A stretch of DNA of 64,000 bases from Oreohelix idahoensis (GCA_024509875.1 JAMPIV010019853.1:44205-108204), one strand, 5' to 3'. Positions 20,388 through 31,721 are shown, numbered from the stretch's first letter. Notes: generated by a model not told the origin, from the sequence alone. Program-made: numbers and translations.

Positions 20388-21396
20388 AGTAGATAGCTGA
20401 CTGAGACTGACTCGAGGAAGAAAAGAAGAAAAAGGATACACTGGTTCCTTACCACATACGAGAAAATACCAACAAAAGATGATATATTTAAACTGGGATA
20501 CCTCCTCCTAAATAGTTATCTAACTATCGCTGCATTAATCGCAATAAAGCTCTAAAAGCAAGCGACTGTGCCAAATTAATGGTAGTTAAGATTTATCACA
20601 AAAATTAAGTTGCTACAGTGGAAACAAAACAATTATTGCAAAAATTTTCAAGGAGAAAAAAAAATTCCTTAATTTTTAAATCCACTACAAGTTCACCCCT
20701 GAAAACAGTTAGGGTAAGGGAGGCAATTAACAGGAAAAGAAAAAAAATATAGTCCGAACGCGCTCCTTAACTTAGTTCAAACACCTTTCTGCTTCAGAAC
20801 CCTGTGATTGTTATACAACCACTCTTTTTACCAGCGGCTAAGTATTCCAAAATCAATACACAACATACTCCGACAAAATCAACTTGTAAATCAATTGTAT
20901 AACTCTAACAATGCTGTGGAAAACAAACAATTATTATTTGTGTGGTCAGCAAGCCCGTAAACAGATCGTTAGTCTAGGGGATAGTATTTTTTTTAGATAA
21001 TAAAACCCACAAGACATCACACTCTTTCTCTATAATCAGAATACAGAATGTTACAGACGAGCTGATATTTGTCGTGACGTCTTCCTATTCTAAGTTCAAA
21101 AACCCGTTAGACGAGACCTGCACGCTTTGTGTAGTGTAATGGAATGCGTTACACGCCCAGACATATTGTGGGAATAGTTAGGCCCATATTATTTGTCGTG
21201 ACGCATCTTCCTATTCTAAGTTCGACCCAGGATTTTGTGGCCTAAAAAACTCCTGTGGGTTGGACCACGAGAAGCCAGTGCAATTGTCATTTGTCGTATC
21301 GTCTGCCTATTCTAAGTTCAAAAATCCTTCGGACAAGCGCAAATTGTCGTACTTGCTCAGGATTTTGAGTTCAATTCCCGGAAACGAGCACACATT
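20388..21396 (-). other. Untranslated leader and primer-binding site of element B, copy 1
   Basis: About 1 kb of AT-rich sequence separates gag from the LTR. Just inside the LTR edge the minus strand reads TGCTCGTTTCCGGGAATTGA, which resembles a tRNA T-arm/acceptor complement and shares GTTTCCGGGA with the binding site at 56394. The region has dispersed copies of TATTCTAAGTTCAAAA and TTTGTCGT. A diverged second copy lies at about 22660-23686. Confidence 0.65.
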
Positions 21397-21974
21397 TGTC
21401 GTAGATTTGCGATAGGTGAATTAAGACTCAGATTGGTCCCTTCTGAATATACTAGAACATGAGATGACTCAGTGAGAGATAATAATAGAAATAGATTTTC
21501 ACGAGTGAGATGGTGTGACAATAAGTAAGTCTGTATCTGAAGCTCGAGAAATCTCTCGCTCAGCCTATCTCTCTACAACAGAAAATGTATGTCAGAAAGA
21601 TTACTCAGTTATAGAGATATACTCTATTTCAACCACTCCCAGATCCGCACACACAAGTGACAACGATTAGACGTACAGACGTGAAACTATATCTATGGAA
21701 TATGACTATTTGGGACGAGCTGAACCGACACACTTGAAAAAGTTTATGTAAATATTTATTATCATAAGAAAATTCAACACAAGCATAAATTAATCACATA
21801 TAAATACATACAAGTTCAATGAATTACTAAGAGAATAATAGATTCATATGAGTAATCCTTTCCACCTTTGTTGAACCACGACCCTGTTAAAAGAAAAGTT
21901 ATAGCCCCAAAGAGTCACAGATCTATCCGCTATGGTCTAAGATTTTCCTGTATGGTTAAGAACAGAGTTGATGT
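21397..21974 (-). repeat. Partial LTR of element B (extra copy)
   Basis: This 578-bp segment starts with the same LTR edge as 11160 and 23687 and matches them until about 21974 (AACAGAGTTGATGTGATG against AACAGAGTTGATATATTA). It is an additional truncated LTR inside element B. Confidence 0.82.
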
Positions 21975-22660
21975 GATGATATCCGATATTTCACTGATCA
22001 AAATATAGCATCTAGTTGTTTGTAGGTATAAAATAACATAGGTATTACCACACCACCAAAATACTAGAGTTTTCTCGGTTCCTACAGGGTTAACACAGAA
22101 AAAAACGATAGTAGAAAAAATGCCTAGTGACGTCACAGACTTGCAAGCCTTTAACCAACCACGCACGCGTGAAAGTTAGTGTAGTTAGAAATCGTGTATT
22201 TCTTGGAAAAGGCGAGGGAGAGAGAGGGGGAAATGCATAGACCCCGTTTGAATTCTGAAACTGAAACTAACTTGCCAAAACGAACGATAGGAAAAATAAA
22301 GACTAAAAATGAAGATTAAGATTCTACTAATTAGTTGTTAAATAGCGACTTTAAAGTGCCACGGATACTAACTCTTTAGTCTAAATGATTTATTATCTTT
22401 AATGTAGAAAGAAAGATATGTTATTTGAAGCCGCATATAAAGGAAAGACATGGTAAAAATAATAGCCAGAAGTGTGAAACCTTAACATTAGATGACGAAC
22501 GGGTAGACTAAGAAATATTTTCATTCTGGATTAACATGACTTAGATATACTAGCGATATGGTAGAAAAAGACAATATAGACGTGATGGGATTTCTTTACT
22601 GAAGCTAGCCATATTGAGGCCATAGAAAGGGGTGTCTCCTGACAAAATTGTAGGTTAACT
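21975..22660. other. Unrecognised segment between duplicated leader/LTR parts
   Basis: No similarity to the LTR or leader is clear. No convincing ORF is present; the 78-codon minus-strand frame here does not resemble a protein family I know. Confidence 0.4.
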
Positions 22661-23686
22661 TTTTTGAAAAGCAAGCGAAGGAACGGACATCACATGCCTG
22701 GTCGCTAAGCATAACTAAGAAAGTGAAAAAAATAATCAAAAAGACAAGCCTTCCTTGACAATTTCAACTTACAATTTCACATGAAAAGTTAATAACGTTT
22801 ACAGACAAGTGTGATCAGATGCCTTCGCTGTTCTGTTATTCAGCAGGAGAACTTGTGAGACCATTTATGGCCTGTAATTAACTTACATAGTCAAAAAATT
22901 CGATATTTCGGTAAGACCAACATTTATATAAATTATTGCAAAATGTGTTTGCCAATTGAGAAAAAAATAATAATTTTGAAGGGGAAGTCCCAGTCGTACA
23001 AGTGCCATGAAAAACATTTAGGGTAAGGGAGGCAATTAACATGGGGTTAGAAAAAAATCTTATAGTCATGTAAAAGCCTCAGCTTTGCTTAACTTTGGGA
23101 GTTAAAAGAACATATAAATCTTATCATAAAGAGTGATTGTTAACAACAAACTTTGTGTTTTTCACCAGAGTTGCTAAGAAAATATTATCATTGTGGGGAA
23201 AAACTTAACAAAATCCTTGACAAAGTTCAACTTAAAAGTTGTATAAAGAGAACAATGCTGTGGAAAAAAACTTTAATGAATAATGTTTTAAGTATAGTCA
23301 GAAAATCACTGGCCATAAACATGTCGTTACAGGGGTTATTACCTGATAAAACCCACAAGTTTACATCACACTCTTTCTCTATAATCACAAATACTACTCC
23401 ACTTTACTTGTACATGTACGTACGAAATTATAATATTTATTATGACTAGGAAGGTGTAAAAAAAACATATGTTTGAGATATTTAATGATAATAGAGCACA
23501 CTACCAGATTAATTATTTATGTATTATTTCGTGACGTTTTTGATTGGTTATTTCTACAAACCCGTTAGTAAACGAGATAGGTCAGAATATTATTTTGAGG
23601 AAAATTAATCCTTCCAGAGTTTCTGGACAAGTGAAACTGAAGTGACCGTCACGATTTTGAGTTCAACCGGAAACGAGTACACATTT
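22660..23686 (-). repeat. Diverged second copy of the element B leader
   Basis: It shares with copy 1 the 20-mer at 20712-20731 and 23021-23040, the block ATAAAACCCACAAG with CACACTCTTTCTCTATAATC, and the primer-site-like block before the LTR (GAGTTCAACCGGAAACGAG). Block order and spacing to the LTR edge are preserved (685 and 666 bases). Confidence 0.7.
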
Positions 23687-26282
23687 TGTCGTATGATTTG
23701 AAATCTTAAGACTCAAACTCTGAATATACCAGGAACAGCAATTTTCGACTCAGTGAGAGATAATAACTAGAAATAGATTTTCACAATTTGATATTTCAGT
23801 GAGATGGTGTAATATAAAATGCATCTGAAGTTGATATCTCGCCCAGCCTATCTCTCTACAACAGAAAATGTATGTCAGACAGATTACACCACTTTAGTCT
23901 GGGACTAGAGTATTCAACAAGAACACTCTCCTCACCATCTCTCTAAAACAGAAACATGTGGACAGATTGTGTGTAACTGTATATAGAGTTTAATCTTAAT
24001 GTTTTTTTGTGAAACACACAAGTGACAACGGTTAGACGTACAGACGTGAAACTATATCTATGGAATATGAATATTTGGGACGAGCTGAACCGACACACTT
24101 GAATAAGTTTATGTAAATATTTATTATTATAAGAAAACTCAACACAAGCATAAATTAATCACATTAAAAAATACATACAAATTCAATGAATTACTAAGAG
24201 AATAATAGATTCAGTGAAGTAATCCTTTCCCCCTTTGTTGAGCCACGATCCTGTTAGAAGAAAAGTTATAACCCCAAAGAGTCACAGATCTATCCGCTAT
24301 GGTCTAAGATTTCCCTGTATGGTTAAGAACAGAGTTGATATATTAAATCTATTCTAAGAGGAAAATATCATTTAGCTACAAACTTGCATAAAGAAATACA
24401 AAGTTATTAAATGAGTTATTACATGAAAGAATTATTTATCCTGCACTTCGCTCGCCCTGACAAACAAACTGTGAGCACAGCAACACACACAATCAACCTT
24501 ACCTACAGGTTGCATTCACCACCTCTGGAAAATTGATTATAGCAACATGCAGCCCATCCGCTGTTGATTGTCTGATGAATCAAGCCCCAGCTTCTCCAAC
24601 TGACTAATTAATCAAATGTAGGGAAGCGCTAAATTCACTATATTTTAAGCAGGATGCTGTTAAATGTTATTTCAAATTTTGTCCAGGTAGGAAATAATTA
24701 TGGAATCAACTGGTCACAGGATACAGTTGCGGGAATTCTTCAATCATACATCGATTGTCAGGTAAACAAATTATATTACAGGATCAATCTTCTTCACAAC
24801 ACGTGGTCGGTATATAAGTAATGTTACTGTTTGATTTAGTCGCCACCACAGGCTGACTGTATATGTAATTTGGAAAAAACTAAAACTCTGGATATTCTAA
24901 TATTCCAGTTAGCATTTATTCTTAACTCTTTTGGGCCGGTGCTATGTCTCTATCTGGGTGTAAACCACGAGACCGTACAATCACCTTGAAAGCCCTCTAA
25001 GTTAATTAGAATGTTCTTTCTTTGTAAAATATATTCAGTTCATATGGAATGGAAGCCCCTGGTACGTTTTATAGTGTTTCTGACCCAGAACTGAATAGGG
25101 AGAAAAATGCAGATACAAGCATCATATAGCATATTGACAATCCTATTGTACCCGCGTAAAATATAACATAGTTATCCACTTCGGTTACAACTTAAATTAT
25201 GAACTTCCGTGAAATAAATTATAGTCATTAAAATAAAACCCATCACCATGAATTAGAAAAACATATAAATATATTTCGTCAATACTCATGAGTCATCAGT
25301 GCATTTACTTGTTGTTGTTGTTGTTATTGATCCAGCGGCACTTGGGCTCTCGCCCTTCGGCCCAATGCATTTACTTAGATAGTTTAAACTATTCTCTGAA
25401 TGGTTATAAGCAGTTTAATCGAATTTATTAATAGCCGAATGAGTTTAGCTAGAAATATAATTTATTTGCTCTCCACTTTAACGCAGTAACTGTTAGAGAA
25501 TACAACTGAATTATCATTTAATCTCTCTACACAGAAATTAACTAGTGCAATAAAATAGGCAATTTACCACTTAAATCACTCAACACTACTAAATATACAA
25601 TATTACCTCCAAACAGAACTACAGGCGATCACCACGAAACTAGAACTATTCACTTATATCGGTATTCTAGAAGATCGGCAAAAATGTCGAGAAAAACTAA
25701 GAACTTCGCTATACAAGCTTATTCTCTAGCACGAAGCGATCTGTCTACTGCAACTTAGGAGGACTGAATGAGTGAAGTCTAAACTACTTCTGGTATAATA
25801 TCTGAAAATAGACAAAGGATGCACGCCATTCTCGAAAACCCGAAATTAGCGTCCCGTCTTAACACTTCACACTAACTCAGGCGCCGGCAAAAAAACTGCC
25901 AGTGCTCGTTCTAACACATGCCGCTACCTCTGGTCATTCCCGAGCGATGCATGTTGGCGCATCTCACATCCATCACCGAGAAATTTAACCGTAGAAGCTT
26001 CGTGTCAGATGAAAATGTTAGACGATTGTCTGCCATCATATGTCTGTCGAGAACGAATTTCACACTATTCGGTCTGCTCAAGAACTTAGCTTAACAGCAA
26101 TAAAAATGCGTTGCTACATAAGAAAAGAGACAGGCGAAGGTTTGAATGGAAAAGTTATATTTTCACAATCAAACGACTGCGGAAAAAAAGAAAAAGGATA
26201 AAAGAGCGATAATAAAGTAGAAGACACGGGTAGAATAGAGAAAAGATATAGAAATTTATTAATCATAAATCTCTCTGCGACA
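23687..26282 (-). repeat. 5' LTR of element B (2.6 kb)
   Basis: It spans TGTCGCAGAG (minus strand, from 26282) to ACGACA (23687) and is uninterrupted except for a 56-bp insert at 25311. It aligns with 11160-12041 plus 15617-17207. The adjacent ATGGT at 26283 pairs with ATGGT at 11155. Confidence 0.88.
25311..25366 (-). mobile_element. 56-bp retroinsert with (AAC)n tail and 10-bp target duplication
   Basis: GCATTTACTT occurs at 25301-25310 and 25367-25376. The insert on the minus strand ends in CAATAACAACAACAACAAC, a LINE or SINE tail pattern. The other LTR lacks it (single GCATTTACTT near 16290), so it arrived after element B. Confidence 0.8.
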
Positions 26283-26287
26283 ATGGT

Positions 26288-26328
26288 CTCTGACCGAAGC
26301 ACACGAGAGGAAAATCTTATTGTTTGAG
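26288..26328 (+). pseudogene. Host LINE reverse transcriptase, part 2 of 3
   Basis: It resumes the frame interrupted at 11154 (AWSLTEAHERKILLFE) for about 14 codons before a second insertion. The W-x-L-T-x-x-x-x-RK-I pattern is standard downstream of the RT palm in RTE-like LINEs. Confidence 0.72.
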
Positions 26329-27087
26329 AAGAAAAATGGAGGTGGGGGTGTCTTTCTGACCTTAAGCACTGGTGCAGAAAAAAGGCTGTCAGTGGCGACA
26401 GGACGATTCTCCAGCAACTTCAGAGCAGAGGCAGAGGCCTTGAAAACTGCAGCAGAGGTTATATTGACAGAAGAAACGGCAGAGAGACAAGTTGCTTTCT
26501 TTACTGATGCACAGTCAGTAATTGCAACGTTGAAAAGCCAAAATAATACAGACCTGGATGATCTCAGAGTAGTGCTCCACAAACTTTGTCAACGATTCAA
26601 AAGTGTTGTGATCCAATGGATCCCATCTCATTGTAACATCGCCGGCAATGAAGAGGCTGACAGAATGGCAAAAGAAGGTTCACATCTACCTCAGCCTGAT
26701 GCAAGCATAACTTTTGAGGAGGCAAAGAGTTTTATCAGAATCAGTTACAGAAACAAATGGAATGTAGAACATCCAGGGCACACACAGAATGATGCTTACT
26801 ACCAGCTCCACAGAAGAGAACAAGTGGTAATCTTCAGACTCCGCACTGGCCACAACAGATTGAGATACCATCTATTCAACAAGCTAAAGATAGGAACTAC
26901 CGATCAGTGTAACTGTGGCACTGATAAAATGACTGCTGAACATCTGCTTCAAAGTTGCCCCTTATATGTGGTACAGAGAAAGTGCATATGGCCGACGCCA
27001 GCTCCTTTCGTGGAAAAGCTTTACGAAGATTCAAATAGCCTCAAACTGACTACTGCTTTCTTTGAGAACATTCAAGTGGACGTCTGA
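26320..27087 (+). CDS. I-like LINE RNase H and C-terminal zinc-like region
   Basis: The frame of 255 codons begins in host sequence; the inserted LINE starts at residue 4 or 5 (KNGGGGVFL). RNase H landmarks are FRAEAEALK (E39), FFTDAQSV (D63), IQWIPSHCNIAGNEEAD (H104, D114). The first catalytic Asp lies upstream of the truncation and is missing. The C-terminal block YQLHRREQVVIFRLRTGHNRL, then CNCGTDKMTAEHLLQSCPL, is a cysteine/histidine motif typical of RNase H-bearing I-like LINEs. A close relative lies on the minus strand at 48415-49160. Confidence 0.88.
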   Translation: MFEKKNGGGGVFLTLSTGAEKRLSVATGRFSSNFRAEAEALKTAAEVILTEETAERQVAFFTDAQSVIATLKSQNNTDLDDLRVVLHKLCQRFKSVVIQWIPSHCNIAGNEEADRMAKEGSHLPQPDASITFEEAKSFIRISYRNKWNVEHPGHTQNDAYYQLHRREQVVIFRLRTGHNRLRYHLFNKLKIGTTDQCNCGTDKMTAEHLLQSCPLYVVQRKCIWPTPAPFVEKLYEDSNSLKLTTAFFENIQVDV

Positions 27088-27114
27088 GAGTGTACGAAGA
27101 AGAAGAAGAAGAAG
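26329..27114 (+). mobile_element. 5'-truncated I-like LINE insert with (GAA)n tail
   Basis: TTTGAG occurs at 26323-26328 and 27115-27120, flanking the insert, which ends in (GAA)n. Removing it rejoins the host LINE frame (KILLFE then MRCLRKQL). Only the RNase H domain and C-terminus of the inserted LINE are present. Confidence 0.8.
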
Positions 27115-27420
27115 TTTGAGATGAGATGTTTAAGAAAACAATTAATGTCAACAGGAGAGACAGAATGAGAAATTATCATATAAAAAACTGTAGGAACTAC
27201 ATCCTGCATAACGTATATAGAGACACAGAAAATTAAGAGGTGTATCCATCTCATGAGAATGGGGACCAACAAACGACCACCTAGAGCCTACAACACTAGA
27301 AGATCTGGTTTCAGGACACCGGGAAGACCAAGAGACAGGTGGATAGACAGCATCATTGACATCCTACAACAACACGGGTTTACATCAGCCAAGGCGACAC
27401 ACTCTAGCTAACCACTAAGC
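27115..27420 (+). pseudogene. Host LINE reverse transcriptase, part 3 of 3
   Basis: After the second insert the frame continues MRCLRKQLMSTGETE, then after a stop and frame change RTPGRPRDRWIDSIIDILQQ. The GRPR-x-RW-x-D block is the C-terminal signature of many RTE-like LINE proteins. This completes a host LINE spread over 10880-27420. Confidence 0.72.
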
Positions 27421-27832
27421 TTCACCGCAATAGTGAAAGAAAGTAAGTAAGTATTAATACGCGAAACAACAATATGATACAATAGACCAACGCCTGAACA
27501 AAGCGATACAGCAAGCAGCTAGTGAGTCCAGGATCATAGGGATTTATTTTTAACACATTAACAAAATGTTGCTGATTAGAATAACTACAAAAACTTCAAA
27601 ATGAAGTAACAAATGTCAAAGACACAACAGAGAGGGAACAAACAACCGGACACACTCACACTGTCAGTCTGACAGACTCTGATCACTTACAAAACCAAGA
27701 TATAAATAGAATGCTTCACAAAAGAATATTACGGGAGGAAACTTTTCTTTACAAGGGAACCAATTTAATTGTCAAATAAATAATAAATTTAATACATGCT
27801 CTCATGTTCTGTTAATTATATCTAATTAATGG
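27420..27832. other. No recognisable gene
   Basis: AT-rich sequence after the end of the host LINE; no ORF or repeat seen. Confidence 0.4.
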
Positions 27833-28485
27833 TGCAGACAGATACCTTCACATACCTAGGAAGCATAGTAACACCAGACGGCGGGGCAGGCAAAGACATC
27901 AAATCAGAATGAATAAGGCAAGAAAAGCCTTCTTTAGCCTAAACAACATCTGGAAGTCCTCCCAATACAGCACAAGCACAAAATTAAGATTATATCAGAG
28001 CTGTGTGCTTTCTGTGCTTCTCCATGGTGCGGAATGCTGGAGAGTTACAGAGAAGGAAATGTCGAAATTGTCCTCTTTTCACACAACATGCCTAAGAAAA
28101 ATTCACCGAATCTTTTGGCCGAATACCATCACTAACCAAGATCTGCTTACTCGTAGCAAGCAAGAGGACATGCACACCGTCATAGCTGGCAGACGCTGGA
28201 ACTGGGTTGGCCATGTCCTCAGAAGAGACCCCGATGCCATCACAAGAACAGCTATGCTTTGGACCCCTGAAGGAAAACGAAAGAGAGGCCGACCAAAAAC
28301 AACCTGCCGGAGGACTGTGGAGGCTCGATGCAAAGAATGAACCAGAGTTGGGGCACTGTACGAAGGATGGCCACCGACCGAGCAAAGTGGAATCAATTTG
28401 TTGTTGCCCTACAAGACGCCACTAGGCGTGATGGCCACTGACTGCTTTGACGGTCGGCGGCTAAGGATCAAAGAAGAAGAAGAAT
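27833..28485 (+). pseudogene. RTE-like LINE reverse transcriptase C-terminus and 3' tail
   Basis: TDTFTYLGSIVTPDGG, a one-base frame change near 27908, then 143 codons (27909-28340): VLSVLLHGAECWRVTEKE, RRWNWVGHVLRRDPD, and KRKRGRPKTTCRRTVE. These are the FxYLGS, LLxGxExW, RWxGHVLR and GRPK blocks in RTE order. The 3' part (28390-28480, ending in GAAGAAGAAGAA) recurs at 10335-10419. The palm and endonuclease are absent: a 5'-truncated copy. Confidence 0.85.
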
Positions 28486-28818
28486 AAAAATAAATTATAC
28501 ATGCAACAACTTATTACAATAAAACCTTTTAGACGTTTTGTACATGCCTTAAAAATTAAATGTGTTCTTTGTACTTTGTATAAAAACGTTTTAAACATTT
28601 TCCACTTGATCTATATATAGGTTAAAGTTCACTTACTAGCAACTCAAACGTCTTAACAGTAATAGTAGTTTTCTACCAAAATGGTTGGAATATATAACTC
28701 GACCTGAAACAGACCACAACTGAATATTGTGTTTTAACTTGTTCTTTTCTGACTATTCGCATTTACATTCTAAAGGATTATCATCTTCTAACGGTGTAAA
28801 CTGAAACTTTGTTTTGAG
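28486..28818. other. No recognisable gene
   Basis: AT-rich, no ORF or tandem repeat identified. Confidence 0.4.
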
Positions 28819-29199
28819 ATGGAAGCACAAAAAGCAACTACAGTTTTAGATCTGGAAATGGACTCACAAGAGAGAGGATGCCTGCATTAATCGGGCACCG
28901 TGCTGTTGTCAATAACCGGACCTTAGGCCGTGGCAAAGGCGTCGCCATCTTTCCTCATGAGTGCGCTGATGGGCCCTGGTAGAATACCGAGCGATGACGT
29001 CTCTTCTCTCTACAGATTTGAGAATCCCGTCCGCTGGTATTTCAATCTGACATCACATGTCCATGGACGTTTCTTCGAGAAACTACACGGAAGGAAAATA
29101 CAGCTTTCCAACCCAGAACTAAACCTGCATATTGAGTACCTTGAAAAAGAACGCTCAAAAGTCTCCGTCAGTTGGCTTCTGCCAACAATGATAGAAACG
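28819..29199 (+). pseudogene. L1/Tx1-like LINE ORF1, N-terminal part
   Basis: A frame from ATG 28819 (MEAQKATTVLDLEMDS), with stops near 28888, continues as 28930-29199: SSLYRFENPVRWYFNLTS, then RKIQLSNPELNLHIEYLEKE and VSVSWLLPTM. It resembles the RNA-binding first ORF of L1/Tx1-like LINEs and is cut by the LTR of element C. The C-terminal part resumes at 36490 with the zinc-knuckle region; some residues appear lost at the insertion. Confidence 0.6.
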
Positions 29200-30290
29200 T
29201 GTTGAGTAGAGTTAATTTTGGGTTAGAGTACTTGCTTACAGATTGGTATGGATTTGTTTAAAGATATCTCCTCTTGGTTTCGTGGAAGACAGTATGTCAG
29301 ATAGCAGGTGAACTCTGGTCATAATGAACTGTTTCTGTACTGGTTTTAAGTGATGTGTGAATAGCTCTCGCGGCTAGTGTCCGCAGGGATTTTTGAGAGC
29401 AGTGTTAAGAGAACAGTAGATTCTCGTGACTGTGTGAACGGGGTGTGTTCCCGTGGGTTCAGTGTGTGCAGGGTTTTTGACTGAGGTGGTCAGCCCTAAG
29501 GTGTTTTTTGGATAATGTATGCCTGCGCAGGGCTATAGAGATTTTGTAGGCCTTGATTATTATATATCTGCCGTAGATGCAGTATTTGTGCACTGATGTG
29601 AAGTATAGAGATTTTGTAGGCCTTGATTATTATATATCTGCCGTAGATGCAGTATTTGCACACTGATGTGAAGTATAGAGATTTGTAGGCCTTGATTATT
29701 ATATATCTGCCGTAGATGCAGTATTTGTGCACTGATGTGAAGTATAGAGATTTTGTAGGCCTTGATTATTATATATCTGCCGTAGATGCAGTATTTGTGC
29801 ACTGATGTGAAGTATAGAGATTTTGTAGGCCTTGATTATTATATATCTGCCGTAGATGCAGTATTTGTGCACTGATGTGAAGTATAGAGATTTTGTAGGC
29901 CTTGATTATTATATATCTGCCGTAGATGCAGTATTTGTGCACTGATGTGAAGTATAGAGATTTTGTAGGCCTTGATTATTATATATCTGCCGTAGATGCA
30001 GTATTTGTGCACTGATGTGAGGAGTAGAGATTTTGTAGGCCAGGATGTGTATGGGCCGTATGTTAACTGCATTATGAAGATTCATGTTTCGATGTAACTG
30101 TATTCGTCTAGATCTACGTGATGTTATAATTGTAATAAACCATGGTTAAAATATCATCAGCCGTTTATAACCGTCTATGACTTCTACGTGCGTACCTGTG
30201 TTGTGAGTGATTGTTCCAACACGCACGCACGCAATCTACCACAAAGAAACCAGCATATTAACATTTGGTATTAAGAGTATTAAATTTACA
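29200..30290 (+). repeat. 5' LTR of element C
   Basis: Starts TGTTGAGTAGAG and ends AAATTTACA. It contains seven 70-bp repeats and AATAAACC near 30135 as a possible polyadenylation signal. Nearly identical to 35399-36489. Confidence 0.88.
29534..30022 (+). repeat. 70-bp tandem array in the 5' LTR of element C
   Basis: Seven units (one of 69 bp) with TATAGAGATTTTGTAGGCCT and ATATCTGCCGTAGATGCAGT. A partial unit follows at 30023. Differences between units are one or two bases. Confidence 0.95.
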
Positions 30291-31080
30291 TATTAACATT
30301 TGGTGGACCAAATCAACGGGTCGTAACACCCACATTACATTCGCGTGATAAGAGAGTAAATTAGGTCAGATTCTGGACCAGTCATTACAAGTGGGAACAC
30401 TGAAAGTTGTTATGTTTGGCTCTGTGTGGGCGTGGCTTAATTCAACAGTACACAGGTATCAGCTGACTGCGCATATCCATCCTCATATCTTGGCGTGTTG
30501 TAGCAACTAAACTAACTTTATCAGTTGGTTTCAATATCAAACAGCTGTTATCTGATAGCGACATTGATGCCATAATTGTTACAGTGCTTGTTCCAGTCTT
30601 TCCATATGCAGATTCAACTATAGGTGCAGTATGTTGGAGAGTTCGTCTGCACGTATACCTCAAGTGATTGCGGAGTTGCTGTGATCGGTTCCTGTCGTCT
30701 GATGCATTGTTGAGGACATACTGTACGGTGGCAGAGATCTGAAGACAAGAGAGCTTAGTCCTTCTACCTTTCTGCAGTGGAGTGTTTTAACGTTAGAACT
30801 TTGTGATATCCAGTGTGTTAGCGAAAGGGTCAGGATTACCTTCAGTTAAGTGCTTTTGTTGTGTGTAAATGTTGCCACTTCTGTCCATGTCAACGAGCCT
30901 CAATCTGCACTATCCTATTCTATTGATAACTATTGTTGTTGTTGTCGATAATTATATCGATTAATTATAGAATATGATGATGTACAGGGATTGATGATAC
31001 AATATTTGAGATCTAAACTTGATTTGGTATAATGAAAGTTTAATTAAGACATATATGGTTGACTAAGTAAACAAGTCACA
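30291..31080 (+). other. Leader of element C with putative primer-binding site
   Basis: TGGTGGACCAAATCAACGGG begins at 30301. Element D has a similar TTTGGTGGCCATAAGC after its LTR. The rest is noncoding up to the ATG at 31081. A related stretch (CCCACATTATATTCGCGT) occurs near 52165. Confidence 0.55.
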
Positions 31081-31521
31081 ATGGATTCTGATACAGATCC
31101 GGAGGATATGAGACCTGTATTAGAGTATCTGTTTCAGGAAGGGACAGATTGTCAGAGATTAAAAAGCCCAGAGCTTGAGTCACATGTTATGGACAGGTTT
31201 TTGGTTTGTGCATCAAGAGCTCTAAGAGAGTTTGCTGAGGAGAATTTTCAGTCTCATCCTCATTTAATGATGGCTAAAGAGTTAGCGCATTTGCTACTTT
31301 GGGAATTTCGTGGATTTGTGTGCAACTATGTTAATGTTAAACACGATCACATAAGGAAGGGAATACAAAAGATGATTCAATACGGCATTTCTGATGATCA
31401 GGAGAAGGAGTTAAAAGAGAAGAAGCAAATAGGAGATATAAAACAAAGTACACAGGAGAAAAGGGAAAGTTGCTTAAAAAGTACTACTGAAGTGAATAAG
31501 CTACAGGAAAAAAGTGACTAA
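31081..31521 (+). CDS. Element C ORF, part 1 (unrecognised protein)
   Basis: 146 codons from ATG 31081 (MDSDTDPEDMRPVLEYLFQ). Residues 1-105 look like a folded, mostly helical domain (FLVCASRALREFAEENFQ, LAHLLLWEFRGFVCNYVNVK). From about 105 it becomes charged and heptad-like. It ends at a stop just after an A6 run (31509-31514); reading one base over at that run, the coiled coil continues through 31560-31700 (QVQEKTEICGKLEV). I do not recognise the family. By position, first ORF after an LTR and leader, a Gag-like role is possible but is inference. Confidence 0.6.
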   Translation: MDSDTDPEDMRPVLEYLFQEGTDCQRLKSPELESHVMDRFLVCASRALREFAEENFQSHPHLMMAKELAHLLLWEFRGFVCNYVNVKHDHIRKGIQKMIQYGISDDQEKELKEKKQIGDIKQSTQEKRESCLKSTTEVNKLQEKSD

Positions 31522-31721
31522 ACTTACAGGTGATTTATGTAAATCTAATTCTGAGCTTGCTGGTGTTCGAGCAAAATTAGACTCGGCATTAGGCAAAATT
31601 AAGGAGATGGAAGCTCAGATGGGAAAAAAAAAATGGCGAAGTTAGAAATCTGACTCAAGAAGTTCAAGAGAAGACGGAGATTTGTGGAAAATTAGAAGTT
31701 CAGATTAAGAAATATGAGAAG

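Larger units (their letters stand above)
11155..26287 (-). mobile_element. Element B: Gmr1-like LTR retrotransposon with 5-bp target-site duplication
   Basis: LTR boundaries in element orientation are TGTCGCAGAG and TCTACGACA. The copy lies at 11160-26282 between the duplications ATGGT (11155-11159 and 26283-26287). Internal order from the right is a leader of about 1 kb, gag, a degenerate protease, integrase HHCC, DD35E core and GPY/F, then a stop 60 bases before the LTR. Reverse transcriptase and RNase H are absent. The left LTR is split by a Penelope-like element, and the right end has a duplicated leader/LTR segment. As in element A, integrase directly follows the gag/protease part. Confidence 0.88.

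Noticed and set aside
29534..30022. CRISPR-like regular array
   Set aside because: No variable spacers; units are contiguous 70-bp copies inside an LTR of a eukaryotic element. The same holds for the 28-bp array at 47526.
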